Shown here piece by piece: positions 18,291 to 26,591 of a stretch of DNA of 64,000 bases (within the stretch, counting starts at the first letter, position 1; every line of letters begins with the position of its first letter). The translations under genes and the position numbers were made by a program. The notes beneath the pieces were generated by a model. That model was not told the origin of the DNA. It made no database searches and was given only the letters and a program-made list of their open reading frames with translations. The DNA comes from Paenibacillus sp. MMS18-CY102. GTDB taxonomy: Bacteria > Bacillota > Bacilli > Paenibacillales > Paenibacillaceae. The stretch lies in contig NZ_WSTC01000002.1 of NCBI RefSeq assembly GCF_009789195.1, forward strand, positions 1-64,000, written 5' to 3'.

Positions 18291-18335
18291 AGCTGTCCGA
18301 AAAGTATGCCTATACGACTTTTCGGACAGCTTTTT
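18291..18335 (+). terminator. Terminator of the yjbR-yqkE pair
   Basis: AGCTGTCCGAAAAGT and ACTTTTCGGACAGCT form a 15-bp stem, followed by TTTTTC. Confidence 0.92.
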
Positions 18336-18660
18336 CATTCAGTTCATATGTACAGATGCATGATGCACCGGAGGATGCGGGACCGGCGCGGCTAAGATAG
18401 GAGCCTTCCTTTTGATCTAATTGTGATGCCATTGTATTTTGTACAATGGGGAAGGCAGGAATGGACTGTCCCGAAGGTTCCCATTGTAGTTCATACAGTG
18501 GGAGGTGGTCCAGAGAAGCGAAGTTGTGCCCAAAACATAATAAGCAGCGTTCCCATTGCACGATATGCAATGATGCCTTCTCACTTCCGCGTTCAAGTTG
18601 ATTCCATTGTACGAACTGCAATGAGCACGCTGCTGCATGAACCAACAAACCGCGTACCGC

Positions 18661-18736
18661 CGACGGCATCGCATGCTGCCGACGGCATCGCATGCTGCCG
18701 ATGGCACTGCATGCTGCCGACGGCACCGCATGCGGC
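18661..18736. repeat. 19-bp tandem repeat, four units
   Basis: CGACGGCATCGCATGCTGC repeats at 18661, 18680, 18699 and 18718, the last two units with one to four changes. It lies inside composite element copy A and is absent from copy B. Confidence 0.9.
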
Positions 18737-18807
18737 GCCACCTTCAATACGGCGTACAACGCCGCAGTCCACCCGTATACTCACCGCCGGCGCTACAGCA
18801 TACAAAC

Positions 18808-18861
18808 AACACAAAAAGGGTGTCCCCAGCCGTTGTGGCTTAGGGACACCCTTTTTGTGTT
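18808..18861. terminator. Bidirectional terminator hairpin within composite element A
   Basis: AACACAAAAAGGGTGTCCC (18808-18826) and its complement (18843-18861) form a 19-bp stem with an inner AGCC/GGCT stem in the loop. A-runs and T-runs flank the GC core, so it can end transcripts from the left and from the HxlR gene on the right. Confidence 0.85.
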
Positions 18862-18886
18862 ATTCAAGCGTTCGTTCCAAGCAAGG

Positions 18887-19195
18887 CTACATCCATTTCT
18901 CTCCCCAATTTTGAATGGAGGAGATAACGGGCTCCAAGTCATGCCCTCTTTCTGTCAGTTCATATTCGATACGAACAGGCATCTCAGGGTAAACCGTCCG
19001 TTTTACGATAGTTGTCGCTTCAAGCTCCTTCATGCGGTCGGTCAGCATTTTGTCGCTCATCTCAGGAATCTGCTCTTTAATTTCTTTGAACCGTTTCGGG
19101 CCTCCAAGCAGTACGCGAATGATGAGCCCTGTCCACTTTTTGCCGAGCAGCTCAGCTGCTGCTTCGTACCTCGGGCACATTTTTGAGTAATCCAA
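18887..19195 (-). CDS. HxlR-family redox-type transcriptional regulator
   Basis: A winged helix regulator of 102 residues with the HxlR pattern: CPRYEAAAELLGKKWTGLIIRVLLGGPKRFKEIKEQIPEMSDKMLTDRMKELE, then the wing VYPEMPVRIEYELTERGHDLEPV. A Cys sits near the N terminus (KMCPRY), the position that senses oxidants or electrophiles in studied relatives. The start is judged to be TTG 19195, because AAAGGGGTG (19202-19210) is then 6 bp upstream; the GTG at 19204 is part of that ribosome binding site. It is divergent from doxX-pirin. Confidence 0.9.
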   Translation of the reverse strand: MDYSKMCPRYEAAAELLGKKWTGLIIRVLLGGPKRFKEIKEQIPEMSDKMLTDRMKELEATTIVKRTVYPEMPVRIEYELTERGHDLEPVISSIQNWGEKWM

Positions 19196-19296
19196 CCGTA
19201 TCACCCCTTTATCTAACTCTATTGTACCATATGAACTAAGGAAAGGTAAGTGAGTCTGGCTGGGAAAACGATAAAAACTTTATATTGGTTATATAC

Positions 19297-19326
19297 TTGA
19301 CTTTAGTAAGTGACTTACGATATGAT
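19297..19326 (+). promoter_or_regulatory. doxX promoter with embedded dyad operator
   Basis: TTGACT (19297-19302) and TATGAT (19321-19326) are 18 bp apart. The dyad GTAAG-TGA-CTTAC (19306-19318) fills the spacer, where a bound HxlR regulator would block RNA polymerase or, by distorting the DNA, activate it. Confidence 0.7.
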
Positions 19327-19385
19327 GAGTCCATCAAAACATTACGCATCGATTCCACGGCGGAATCGGAAAGGTGAGGGGAAAC

Positions 19386-19784
19386 ATGTTGGATACAGGA
19401 TTATTGATTATTCGGGTCGTTATTGGTTTGTTGTTCGTAGGGCACGGCGCGCAGAAGCTGTTCGGTTGGTTCGGGGGCTATGGCCTGAAAGGAACGGGCG
19501 GTTGGTTCGAGTCAATCGGCATGAAACCAGGTGTTCTGATGGCATTCGGTGCAGGAGCTGCTGAAGTGCTGGGTGGAGCGCTGTTCGGCTTCGGTCTTAT
19601 CACATGGCTTGGAGCAGCATTTATTATCGGAACGATGTTGATCTCGATTGTGAAGGTGCACGGGGCTAATGGATTATGGGTGACGCAGAACGGGTATGAA
19701 TATAACTTGGTGCTGCTGGCCGTTGCGCTTGGCGTTGCGCTCACTGGCGCGGGTGAGTATTCGATTGATGCTTGGTTGAAATAA
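19386..19784 (+). CDS. DoxX-family membrane protein
   Basis: A four-helix membrane protein of 132 residues. LLIIRVVIGLLFVGHGAQKLFGWFGGYG and AFGAGAAEVLGGALFGFGLITWLGA are typical of the DoxX/YphA group, which in several bacteria is linked to oxidant or thiol-stress defence. ATG 19386 is preserved by a GGTGAGGGG ribosome binding site; an in-frame GTG at 19374 is inside that site. It is the first gene after the HxlR-type promoter and is followed by a pirin gene, a pairing seen in other Firmicutes. Confidence 0.88.
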   Translation: MLDTGLLIIRVVIGLLFVGHGAQKLFGWFGGYGLKGTGGWFESIGMKPGVLMAFGAGAAEVLGGALFGFGLITWLGAAFIIGTMLISIVKVHGANGLWVTQNGYEYNLVLLAVALGVALTGAGEYSIDAWLK

Positions 19785-19830
19785 TACAAATAAGTGAAGC
19801 CAGAAACGGCTCGTGAGGAGAGATAGCGCT

Positions 19831-20553
19831 ATGATTCAAACCTTCAAAGCTAATGAACGTTACCATACGAACCACGGCTGGCTCGATTCCTATTTTAGCT
19901 ATTCATTTGCTGATTATTATGATCCTAACAACCTGCAGTTTGGCCCGATGCGCGTGCTCAATGACGACCGGATTGACGGCGGAACAGGCTTCGGCATGCA
20001 TCCCCACCGGGAGATGGAGATTGTATCGCTCGTGCTTAGCGGGCAGCTTGAGCATCGCGATAGCATGGGCAATCAAGCGGTAACATCTTGGGGCGGCATC
20101 CAACGGATGTCAGCGGGAACGGGCGTACATCATTCTGAGAAAAATCCATCGCCAAGCGAGCCTGTCGAGCTGTTGCAAATGTGGTTTTTGCCCGCAGAAC
20201 GAGGGATAGAGCCTTCGTACGAGACGACGGCATTTGATCCTAGTGCGCTTAGCGGCAAGCTTGTGCCAATCGTTAGCGGCAATGCAGAACTGCAGCAGCC
20301 AGGCAAAGTGGCGAAGATTCATCAGGATATGACGATGTATCTAACGGAGCTTACTGATGGCCAGACGATTGCATTCGATCAACAAGCCGGCCGTAAACAA
20401 TTCGTGTTCGTGCTTGAGGGCGGCCTGTCCATCGAAGGAGGCGGCGAGATAGCGGATCTCCATCGCCGTGATTCCGCTCGTATTGAAGGGATCACATCGC
20501 TGAAGCTGGTGGGCAGCGATACGTCGCGAGTATTAATTATTGATCTCCCATAA
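19831..20553 (+). CDS. Pirin-family protein
   Basis: A bicupin protein of 240 residues. The N-terminal cupin holds GFGMHPHREMEIVSLVLSG and GTGVHHSEKN, whose His and Glu residues form the metal site in pirins such as YhhW. The C-terminal cupin is more divergent and lacks a full metal set, as usual. Some bacterial pirins oxidise quercetin and others act as regulators; no choice can be made here. GAGGAGA lies before ATG 19831, 46 bp after doxX, so the genes form one operon answering to the HxlR regulator. Confidence 0.92.
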   Translation: MIQTFKANERYHTNHGWLDSYFSYSFADYYDPNNLQFGPMRVLNDDRIDGGTGFGMHPHREMEIVSLVLSGQLEHRDSMGNQAVTSWGGIQRMSAGTGVHHSEKNPSPSEPVELLQMWFLPAERGIEPSYETTAFDPSALSGKLVPIVSGNAELQQPGKVAKIHQDMTMYLTELTDGQTIAFDQQAGRKQFVFVLEGGLSIEGGGEIADLHRRDSARIEGITSLKLVGSDTSRVLIIDLP

Positions 20554-20566
20554 TCTGTGGCGAAGA

Positions 20567-20605
20567 AGCTGCGCATTTGGAATCGGAAGGTTCCAGGGCG
20601 CAGCT
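20567..20605 (+). terminator. Hairpin after the pirin gene
   Basis: AGCTGCGC and GCGCAGCT pair with an inner TTGGAA/TTCCAG stem. The T-run is weak, so it may be inefficient. Confidence 0.5.
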
Positions 20606-20755
20606 CTTGCCGTTTGTGCATAGGCAATATCGAAATTGGGCTAATCATAGGTTGGTTCCTTGGACCTTGTGCAGTATAATAGGCTCAAAGGCATGCTAAC
20701 CGATCGGTTAGTTTTATGCGACATCATGGCAGGATAGAGAGGTAACGAGCGGGAG

Positions 20756-21583
20756 ATGGCGGGAGAAGACTGGGGTTTTTTTGAACGGCGTACGAATAGC
20801 GAGCATCTGCGGCTGCTTGTCAATTCTGGATATAAATCAGAATATCCGATCGTATCGTTCGATGAGCTGTTATCCGTTACCGTGAACGTCTATCGGCTGT
20901 CCCACAGCGGGAAGCGCAGAGCGGACGCCGTCGCACAGCTTGAACAGTGGGCGAGCCGACTGGAGAGGACGATGCAGCAGGCAGGGGAGCATCATTATAT
21001 TGGACGGCTGCATACGGAAGCGAAGCTTGAATTTTATTATTATGTGCCTAACAGCTTCAATGATGAGGCGGTTCGGGCGTTACTTAAGAATGAGGGCGAT
21101 GTTCGAGCCCAGCTTTATCGCAAGCCAGATCCGGATTGGAGCTTTTATGCGTACATGCTTCCCGACGATAGGGAGCAACTGCTTATCCACAATGCACAGA
21201 TGGTATATGCATTGGCGCATCATGGCGATCAGATCAATCGCCAGCGTACTGTGTACCATTGGCTGTTGTTCCGGCGAAACGATGACCGTGCTGGCATGAA
21301 GCATACGCTGGAGCGGTTAGGCTACCACATTGAGGACGGCAAGAAAGGCGATCCAGAGCCAGATTACCCTTATCCGCTAGTTATTAGCAGGCAAGACGAT
21401 GTAAGGCTCGATACGCTTAATCGGCGGGTCGAAGAACTATATGGCTTGTTGAAGGATACAGAGGGCAAATACGATGGATGGGGTTCGGCGATGAAGCTGT
21501 CGCTTGGCGCCCGCATCAAAGCGTATTGGCGGCGCCTGCTTACCGGTTCTACGGACAGCAAACGTAATGGCATGTGGAAATGA
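20756..21583 (+). CDS. DUF695 plus RraB-like domain protein
   Basis: A soluble protein of 275 residues with two recognisable parts. The first (about 1-125, WGFFERRTNSEHLRLLVNSGYKSEYPIV...TEAKLEFYYYV) resembles DUF695. The second (about 125-205, FYAYMLPDDREQLLIHNAQMVYALAHHGDQINRQRTVYHWLLFRRNDDRAGMKHTLERLGY) resembles the RraB fold, named for a proteobacterial inhibitor of RNase E. RNase E itself is absent from most Bacillales, so that function should not be transferred. The last 70 residues are basic. It is followed by a strong terminator and stands alone. Confidence 0.75.
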   Translation: MAGEDWGFFERRTNSEHLRLLVNSGYKSEYPIVSFDELLSVTVNVYRLSHSGKRRADAVAQLEQWASRLERTMQQAGEHHYIGRLHTEAKLEFYYYVPNSFNDEAVRALLKNEGDVRAQLYRKPDPDWSFYAYMLPDDREQLLIHNAQMVYALAHHGDQINRQRTVYHWLLFRRNDDRAGMKHTLERLGYHIEDGKKGDPEPDYPYPLVISRQDDVRLDTLNRRVEELYGLLKDTEGKYDGWGSAMKLSLGARIKAYWRRLLTGSTDSKRNGMWK

Positions 21584-21597
21584 TAGGCGATCGAAAT

Positions 21598-21643
21598 ACG
21601 GCACTTTATGCATGAGATAGTGATGCATGAGGTGCCGTTTTTT
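21598..21643 (+). terminator. Terminator of the DUF695/RraB gene
   Basis: CGGCAC...GTGCCG with an inner ATGCAT pair, then six T. Confidence 0.88.
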
Positions 21644-21655
21644 ACATTTTCAAAA

Positions 21656-21675
21656 TAATGACAATATTGTTATTA
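21656..21675. promoter_or_regulatory. Near-perfect 20-bp palindrome upstream of the nucleotidase gene
   Basis: TAATGACAATATTGTTATTA has 9 of 10 matching arm positions. It lies 110 bp before the start of the nucleotidase gene and looks like a dimeric repressor site; I cannot name the regulator. Confidence 0.4.
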
Positions 21676-21785
21676 AGATTATATATGGTTTAAGCCGAAT
21701 GGATTGCGCAACTCCATATTCATCCGTACCATAGGTTTGAATGAATGACCCAATCACATAATAGATGGTGGAGGAGAGCGAATTC

Positions 21786-24095
21786 ATGAGCAGGTTAACG
21801 TTATGGAAAGGTGCATTAGCAGCTGTTGCCGTTATTTCGGTTATCGGAACGATTGCTGTACCTACGAGCGTGCTAGGGGCTTCGGTTTCTGAATCGGCAT
21901 CGGCATCTGCTGGTGCGACCGTTATGCTCCGCGTACTGGAAACGACGGATTTACACGTCAATTTGATGAACTATGATTATTTTGCAGACAAGCCTACCGT
22001 TGAGTATGGGTTAACGAAAACAGCGACGTTGATCAAGCAAGCGCGGGCAGAGAGCCCGAATAGCTTGCTGTTCGATAACGGCGATCTTATTCAAGGCAAT
22101 CCGCTTGGCGATTATGTGGCGAAGGTTGCTCCGCTAAAGAAAGGTGAAACCCATCCCGTATACAAAGCGATGAATCTGCTGGATTATGATGCGGGCAATA
22201 TCGGCAATCATGAATTTAACTATGGCCTCGATTTCCTCCAAACCTCGCTTCAAGGCGCCAAATTCCCATATGTGAACGCTAATCTTTACGTTGATGACCA
22301 TGACAATAACGCTGCGAATGACAAACATTATTTTACTCCTTACTTGCTGCTTGACCGTACTGTAACGGACACTGCAGGCGCCAAGCATACGATTAAGGTC
22401 GGGGTTATCGGCTTCGTGCCGCCGCAGGTCATGCAGTGGGACAAAGCGAATTTGCAGGGCAAGGTTATCGCCAAAGATATCGTGGAAACAGCCAAGAAGC
22501 TTGTGCCGGAGATGAAAGCGAAGGGCGCTGACTTGATCGTCGCACTGCCGCATTCGGGCTTTGAGGACATTCCACAGACAGAGAACATGGAGAACAGCGT
22601 ACTGTATTTGAGCCAGGTTCCGGACATTAACGTGATCTTGTTCGGCCATGCGCATAAGGTGTTTCCAAGCGCTGCATTCGAAGGCAAGAAGGGTGTAGAC
22701 TTGGCGAAAGGGACAATTAATGGCGTTCCTGCGGTGGAGCCAGGCTTCTGGGGAAACAATCTTGGGGTGGTTGATCTGGAACTGTCGCTTAAGGATGGCA
22801 ATTGGGCGGTTCAGAACTCGAAGGTTGACGTTCGGCCGATCTATGATGCCGCTAATAAGAAAGCGTTAGTTGACGTGGACCATGAGATTGCCGATGCGGT
22901 CGAATCGGACCATAACCATACGCTTGAATATATTCGGGGACCGGTCGGAACGGCGAAAGCGCCGATCAATAGCTTCTTTGCTCTCGTGCAAGACGACCCA
23001 TCGATCCAAATTGTGACGAGCGCACAGAAGTGGTACGTGGAACAGCATCTGCAAGGTACGGAGTATGAAGGGCTGCCGGTATTATCAGCTGGCGCGCCGT
23101 TTAAAGCAGGCGGGCGGCAAGGCCCAAGCTATTACACGAATATCCCGGCGGGCAAAATTGCTATAAAGAATGTAGCCGATTTGTACCTGTACTCGAATAC
23201 AGTGAACGCGGTCGTGCTGACAGGAGCAGAAATTAAAGAGTGGCTGGAATGGTCGGCTGGACAATTTAATACGATTGATCCAAAAGGGACAAGCGAGCAG
23301 CCGCTCGTGAACGAAAATTTCCCGACGTATAATTTTGATGTCATCGACGGCCTGAATTATCAGATCGACGTGACGCAGCAGGCTAGATATGATGCTGGCG
23401 GGAAGCTGGTTGCGCCGAATGCGCATCGCATTCAGAACATCGCTTACAAGGGCAAACCGCTCGACCTGAAGCAAAAGTTTATCGTCGCCACAAACAATTA
23501 CCGAGCTTCCTCCAGTACGCTGGCGAATCCAGACGGCAAACGAATCGTACTCGCTTCGCCAGATGAGAACCGCCAAGCGGTCATTGATTATATTAAAACG
23601 TTCAAAACGATCGATCCGGCCGCTGACGGCAACTGGTCTTTCCTTCCGATTAAGGCAAACGTGAATGTGACGTTCAAAACTTCGCCGGATGCTAAAGCGT
23701 TCGCTGCTAAGCTAGCAACAATGAAATATGTAGGCGATACGGAGGATGGCTACGCGAAGTATAAGCTGTCGTTTGAAGGTGCGTCAGGCGCTAACGTGAC
23801 GGCCGTGGAACCGGGGCAAACAGCTAAGCCGGCGGCAGGCTCGGCTCCATCCCCGGCAGAAGCGGGATCGAAGCCTTCAGCAGGCACGGGAAGCACTGCG
23901 ACAAGTGCAGCGCCGTCGCCAGTTGGCCAGACGCCGACCGCTAAGGATAAGGTCTACATCGTGAAGGCTGGGGACACGCTTTCCCAGATCGCTTTGCGTC
24001 ATGGCACAACGTGGCAGAAGCTAGCGGATTACAATAATTTACGTAACCCGAATTTGATCTATCCTGGCCAGCGCATCAGCATCCCTGCGAATTAG
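21786..24095 (+). CDS. Secreted 2',3'-cyclic-nucleotide phosphodiesterase/5'-nucleotidase with LysM
   Basis: An exported nucleotide scavenger of 769 residues. A signal peptide (about 1-31, cut near VLGAS) is followed by a metallophosphoesterase domain with ETTDLHVNL, FDNGDLIQGNPLG, GNIGNHEFNYGLDFL and FGHAHKVFP supplying the metal ligands. The 5'-nucleotidase C-terminal domain follows (about 360-560), then a Pro/Ala/Ser-rich linker and a LysM repeat (VYIVKAGDTLSQIALRHGTT...YPGQRISIPAN) that should hold the enzyme on peptidoglycan. The arrangement resembles CpdB/YfkN. ATG 21786 with GGAGGAGAG upstream. Its stop codon abuts that of the convergent EamA gene (TAGCTA). Confidence 0.92.
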   Translation: MSRLTLWKGALAAVAVISVIGTIAVPTSVLGASVSESASASAGATVMLRVLETTDLHVNLMNYDYFADKPTVEYGLTKTATLIKQARAESPNSLLFDNGDLIQGNPLGDYVAKVAPLKKGETHPVYKAMNLLDYDAGNIGNHEFNYGLDFLQTSLQGAKFPYVNANLYVDDHDNNAANDKHYFTPYLLLDRTVTDTAGAKHTIKVGVIGFVPPQVMQWDKANLQGKVIAKDIVETAKKLVPEMKAKGADLIVALPHSGFEDIPQTENMENSVLYLSQVPDINVILFGHAHKVFPSAAFEGKKGVDLAKGTINGVPAVEPGFWGNNLGVVDLELSLKDGNWAVQNSKVDVRPIYDAANKKALVDVDHEIADAVESDHNHTLEYIRGPVGTAKAPINSFFALVQDDPSIQIVTSAQKWYVEQHLQGTEYEGLPVLSAGAPFKAGGRQGPSYYTNIPAGKIAIKNVADLYLYSNTVNAVVLTGAEIKEWLEWSAGQFNTIDPKGTSEQPLVNENFPTYNFDVIDGLNYQIDVTQQARYDAGGKLVAPNAHRIQNIAYKGKPLDLKQKFIVATNNYRASSSTLANPDGKRIVLASPDENRQAVIDYIKTFKTIDPAADGNWSFLPIKANVNVTFKTSPDAKAFAAKLATMKYVGDTEDGYAKYKLSFEGASGANVTAVEPGQTAKPAAGSAPSPAEAGSKPSAGTGSTATSAAPSPVGQTPTAKDKVYIVKAGDTLSQIALRHGTTWQKLADYNNLRNPNLIYPGQRISIPAN

Positions 24096-24971
24096 CTACA
24101 GCCGGATAACGACGAGGCCTGCAATGGTGAGCGCAAAAGCGATCCATTGCAGCTTCGTAAGCCGCTCGCGATAAAGCACGATGGCTCCGAGCGCAATGAC
24201 TAAGCTATTGGTAGCAAATATAGGGGCGGCAATGCTGGCCTTTCCTGTCTCAAGCGCAACGGCGTACAGCTGTAGCCCCGCATAAGAGAAAATCCCCGCA
24301 AGAAGCCCCCAACGAAAGCCGATTCGGCTTGCAACAACAGGATTAGCTGCGGAGAACGGGATGATCGCTTCCCGTTCCCTGCGGTCAAGTCCCCAGAACC
24401 AAAGCAGCGACAAGGCATAGCCAACGAATAGGACAGGGGCGCTAGCCAGCCCGAGCTGTTCCGTAACTTTTAGCCCGCCATTGCGGAAAGCAAACAGTAT
24501 AATAGCGGCAATGACCAGAACGTACCATCTTCGCTCGATAACGGTCAGCCGTTCCCGCCCTCGAATGGAAACGAATACGACAGATAGGAGTAGCAGCGCA
24601 ATGCCGACGGATTCGGAAGCCGATACAGGCTCGTCATATACGATGATGCCCATGCCGACAACGAGTGCAATATTCATATTGGTCAGCGGCGAGGTTAGGC
24701 TGGCAGGACCGCATTGCAGAGCTTTCATAAATAAGGCGTTGCCCCAAGCGGAGCCAGCTCCGATGATTAGCCCGCCAAGCAGCAGGCGAGGGTCAAGCAA
24801 GCTGCCAAGCGTGCCTGTCACAGCGCTGTGAATGCCGAACCCGATCGTGCCTGTCACATATAAGCCGTAAAGCAGGCCGTTCGAAGATCCGCCCTTCATT
24901 TGGCTCACCTTCATCCACCAGCCAGCTAGCCCGAACAATATCGCGCTTCCTATCGCTGTTAACCACCACAT
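24096..24971 (-). CDS. EamA/DMT-superfamily transporter
   Basis: A membrane protein of 291 residues with ten hydrophobic helices arranged as two EamA repeats (about 1-135 and 150-291). SGALFG-like GSAILFGLAGWWM opens the first, and IAAPIFATNSLVIALGAIVLYRERLTKLQW closes the second with the usual ERLT. Members export amino acids or metabolites; the substrate is not readable. ATG 24971 is listed; a TTG at 24977 is in frame and better spaced from AAAGG, so the start is uncertain by two codons. Confidence 0.85.
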   Translation of the reverse strand: MWWLTAIGSAILFGLAGWWMKVSQMKGGSSNGLLYGLYVTGTIGFGIHSAVTGTLGSLLDPRLLLGGLIIGAGSAWGNALFMKALQCGPASLTSPLTNMNIALVVGMGIIVYDEPVSASESVGIALLLLSVVFVSIRGRERLTVIERRWYVLVIAAIILFAFRNGGLKVTEQLGLASAPVLFVGYALSLLWFWGLDRREREAIIPFSAANPVVASRIGFRWGLLAGIFSYAGLQLYAVALETGKASIAAPIFATNSLVIALGAIVLYRERLTKLQWIAFALTIAGLVVIRL

Positions 24972-25276
24972 GAGCAACCATCAAACCTTTCTAAGCCGTT
25001 GCGAATGCATAATACGACTATCTATTTTAAATTCCTCGTAAAATCAACGTTTCTTCGCTACATCCTATCAGATGGCCACGCAAATGACCACATTAATTTA
25101 ATCTAGCTATTTACATGTTTTATGCTGTTAAGTAAAATGCAGTGCGAAAACGAAAGTTTAATCGTGGATTGTTATTTTAATGAGATAAACTGGGTAGTAA
25201 AACAATATTTTGTTAGTGAAATATGGTCTTTCTGTGAATAAAATTAGGATTAATTCTTGTGTGGAGGCTAATCCTT
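24972..25276. other. AT-rich spacer before the protease gene
   Basis: No gene is seen. Composition shifts abruptly to AT-rich near 25010 and stays so to about 27030. A dyad AACAA-TATT-TTGTT lies at 25201-25214, where a promoter or operator for the protease gene would be expected, but no convincing -35/-10 pair was found. Confidence 0.6.
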
Positions 25277-26551
25277 GTGAAAATGAAAATTATTGTAATG
25301 GTTTTTCTATCTTTAACCTTGTTGACACCATTAACAAACGGCGGAAATGTAAGTGCAGAAAATGAATTATCGACAGAAATTGAAAAAGCAAAAATGTTTA
25401 GAGAGAAATTCGGCCTAAACAATGACAAGGATTACGTAGAGAAACTTGAAAAAGATTCAAAGTCTAAAGAAGAGTTCGGAGTCGCATTAACAGTTGAAGA
25501 AGAAAAGGAGATTTATAGACGCATTAAAATTCAAGAAGAAGATTATCCGAAAATTAAAGAAAAAATGAAAGAGTACAAAGTAAGAGGAGACATTGTTTAT
25601 ATCGATCAGAAAGATGGCGGAAAAATAAACATCGGATTGAAAGATTTGAATGCTTCTGCATCAAAGATCGCAATTAGTGAAATTGACAAAGAATTCAGCG
25701 GCAAAACAAAGTTTTTTCAGGCTAAATACAGCGAACAAGAGTTGGATCAATATGTAAGTGGCGTGTGGGCAAAGAAAGCAGAGATCAAGCAACAAGGCAT
25801 TGGCCTAATTTCGGTATCTACTGATGTGATTAACCAGACGGTTATCGTTGGTCTAGCAGATCTTGATTCTCAAACACAACATATCTTAACATCATTGCTT
25901 CCAGAAATCCCTATTTCAATAATGAAAGTTGAAGCTCCTCAAGATACAGCAGTAAGAGGTGGTGAAAAAATAATCTCAACTTCTGGTTCGAGCTGTTCTG
26001 TAGGATTTGGTGCAAAAGATAGTTCAGGACAATATTATGTAATAACGGCAGGCCATTGCAGCCGAGACTACAATGTAACAACGGGAAAGGGAACTTACAA
26101 GTCTGGAGAAGGGTGGAATTATTCAGGCACCTACCTTGGCTTTGCAAGTTCACATTGGAGTTATTACGGTTTGTCTGATTCGATGGGAATAGCAGTTACT
26201 AGTGTGACAGTCAAAGAGATGAATCTTAATGGTGGATTAAGAACAATAACTAGCTTTCAGGATTCGGCAAACGATGTGGTTGGGCAATTAGTTTGTAAAA
26301 CGGGGTATGTAACCGGGGCGACATGCGGTACATTAAAGAGCAGGAATGTAGGGTATGATATTGACGGCTCCACATTTTTTAACTTGCGCGGAGATGATAC
26401 CTACTCTGATCATGGAGATAGTGGGGGAACCGTCTATTCCAACAGTATGGTGTTAGGCATTACAAAAGGGTCTGGCGGGGGTTATTCTCATGTATACTCA
26501 CAAGTAGAAAATGTTGCCAAAGATTTGAATGTTACGCCAACTACATCTTAA
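25277..26551 (+). CDS. Secreted chymotrypsin-like (S1) serine protease with pro-region
   Basis: A predicted exported protease of 424 residues. A signal peptide (about 1-26) precedes a long charged pro-region (about 27-215) resembling the chaperone prodomains of alpha-lytic and streptogrisin-type enzymes. The catalytic domain follows, with His260 in ITAGHC, a probable Asp301 in SDSMGIA and Ser382 in HGDSGGTVY; the His-Asp interval of 41 residues fits the fold. Several Cys could form disulfides. GTG 25277 with GGAGG at 25263-25267 is the chosen start; ATG 25283 is the alternative. AT-rich, AAA/AAT-biased codon use sets it apart from neighbours and suggests acquisition. Confidence 0.88.
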   Translation: MKMKIIVMVFLSLTLLTPLTNGGNVSAENELSTEIEKAKMFREKFGLNNDKDYVEKLEKDSKSKEEFGVALTVEEEKEIYRRIKIQEEDYPKIKEKMKEYKVRGDIVYIDQKDGGKINIGLKDLNASASKIAISEIDKEFSGKTKFFQAKYSEQELDQYVSGVWAKKAEIKQQGIGLISVSTDVINQTVIVGLADLDSQTQHILTSLLPEIPISIMKVEAPQDTAVRGGEKIISTSGSSCSVGFGAKDSSGQYYVITAGHCSRDYNVTTGKGTYKSGEGWNYSGTYLGFASSHWSYYGLSDSMGIAVTSVTVKEMNLNGGLRTITSFQDSANDVVGQLVCKTGYVTGATCGTLKSRNVGYDIDGSTFFNLRGDDTYSDHGDSGGTVYSNSMVLGITKGSGGGYSHVYSQVENVAKDLNVTPTTS

Positions 26552-26591
26552 TAATTTGTACGAAACACTTAAAATGCCGAAGGGGACTCAT

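Larger units (their letters stand above)
18430..18861. repeat. Composite palindromic repeat element, copy A
   Basis: Four 19-bp palindromes of the form CATTGYA-N5-TRCARTG start at 18430, 18482, 18554 and 18605 (spacings 52, 72, 51 bp). They are followed by about 180 bp of spacer holding a 19-bp tandem repeat, and then a long hairpin (18808-18861) with GGGTGTCCC/GGGACACCC arms. The same organisation occurs in reverse at 36759-37140, with strong identity through the palindrome block. Open frames cross it on both strands but have no conserved start and differ between copies, so I do not call a gene. Confidence 0.85.

Noticed and set aside
18310-19186. Several overlapping frames on both strands through composite element A
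   Set aside because: No ribosome binding sites; differences from copy B are not biased to synonymous positions, and the frames break between copies. The element looks non-coding.
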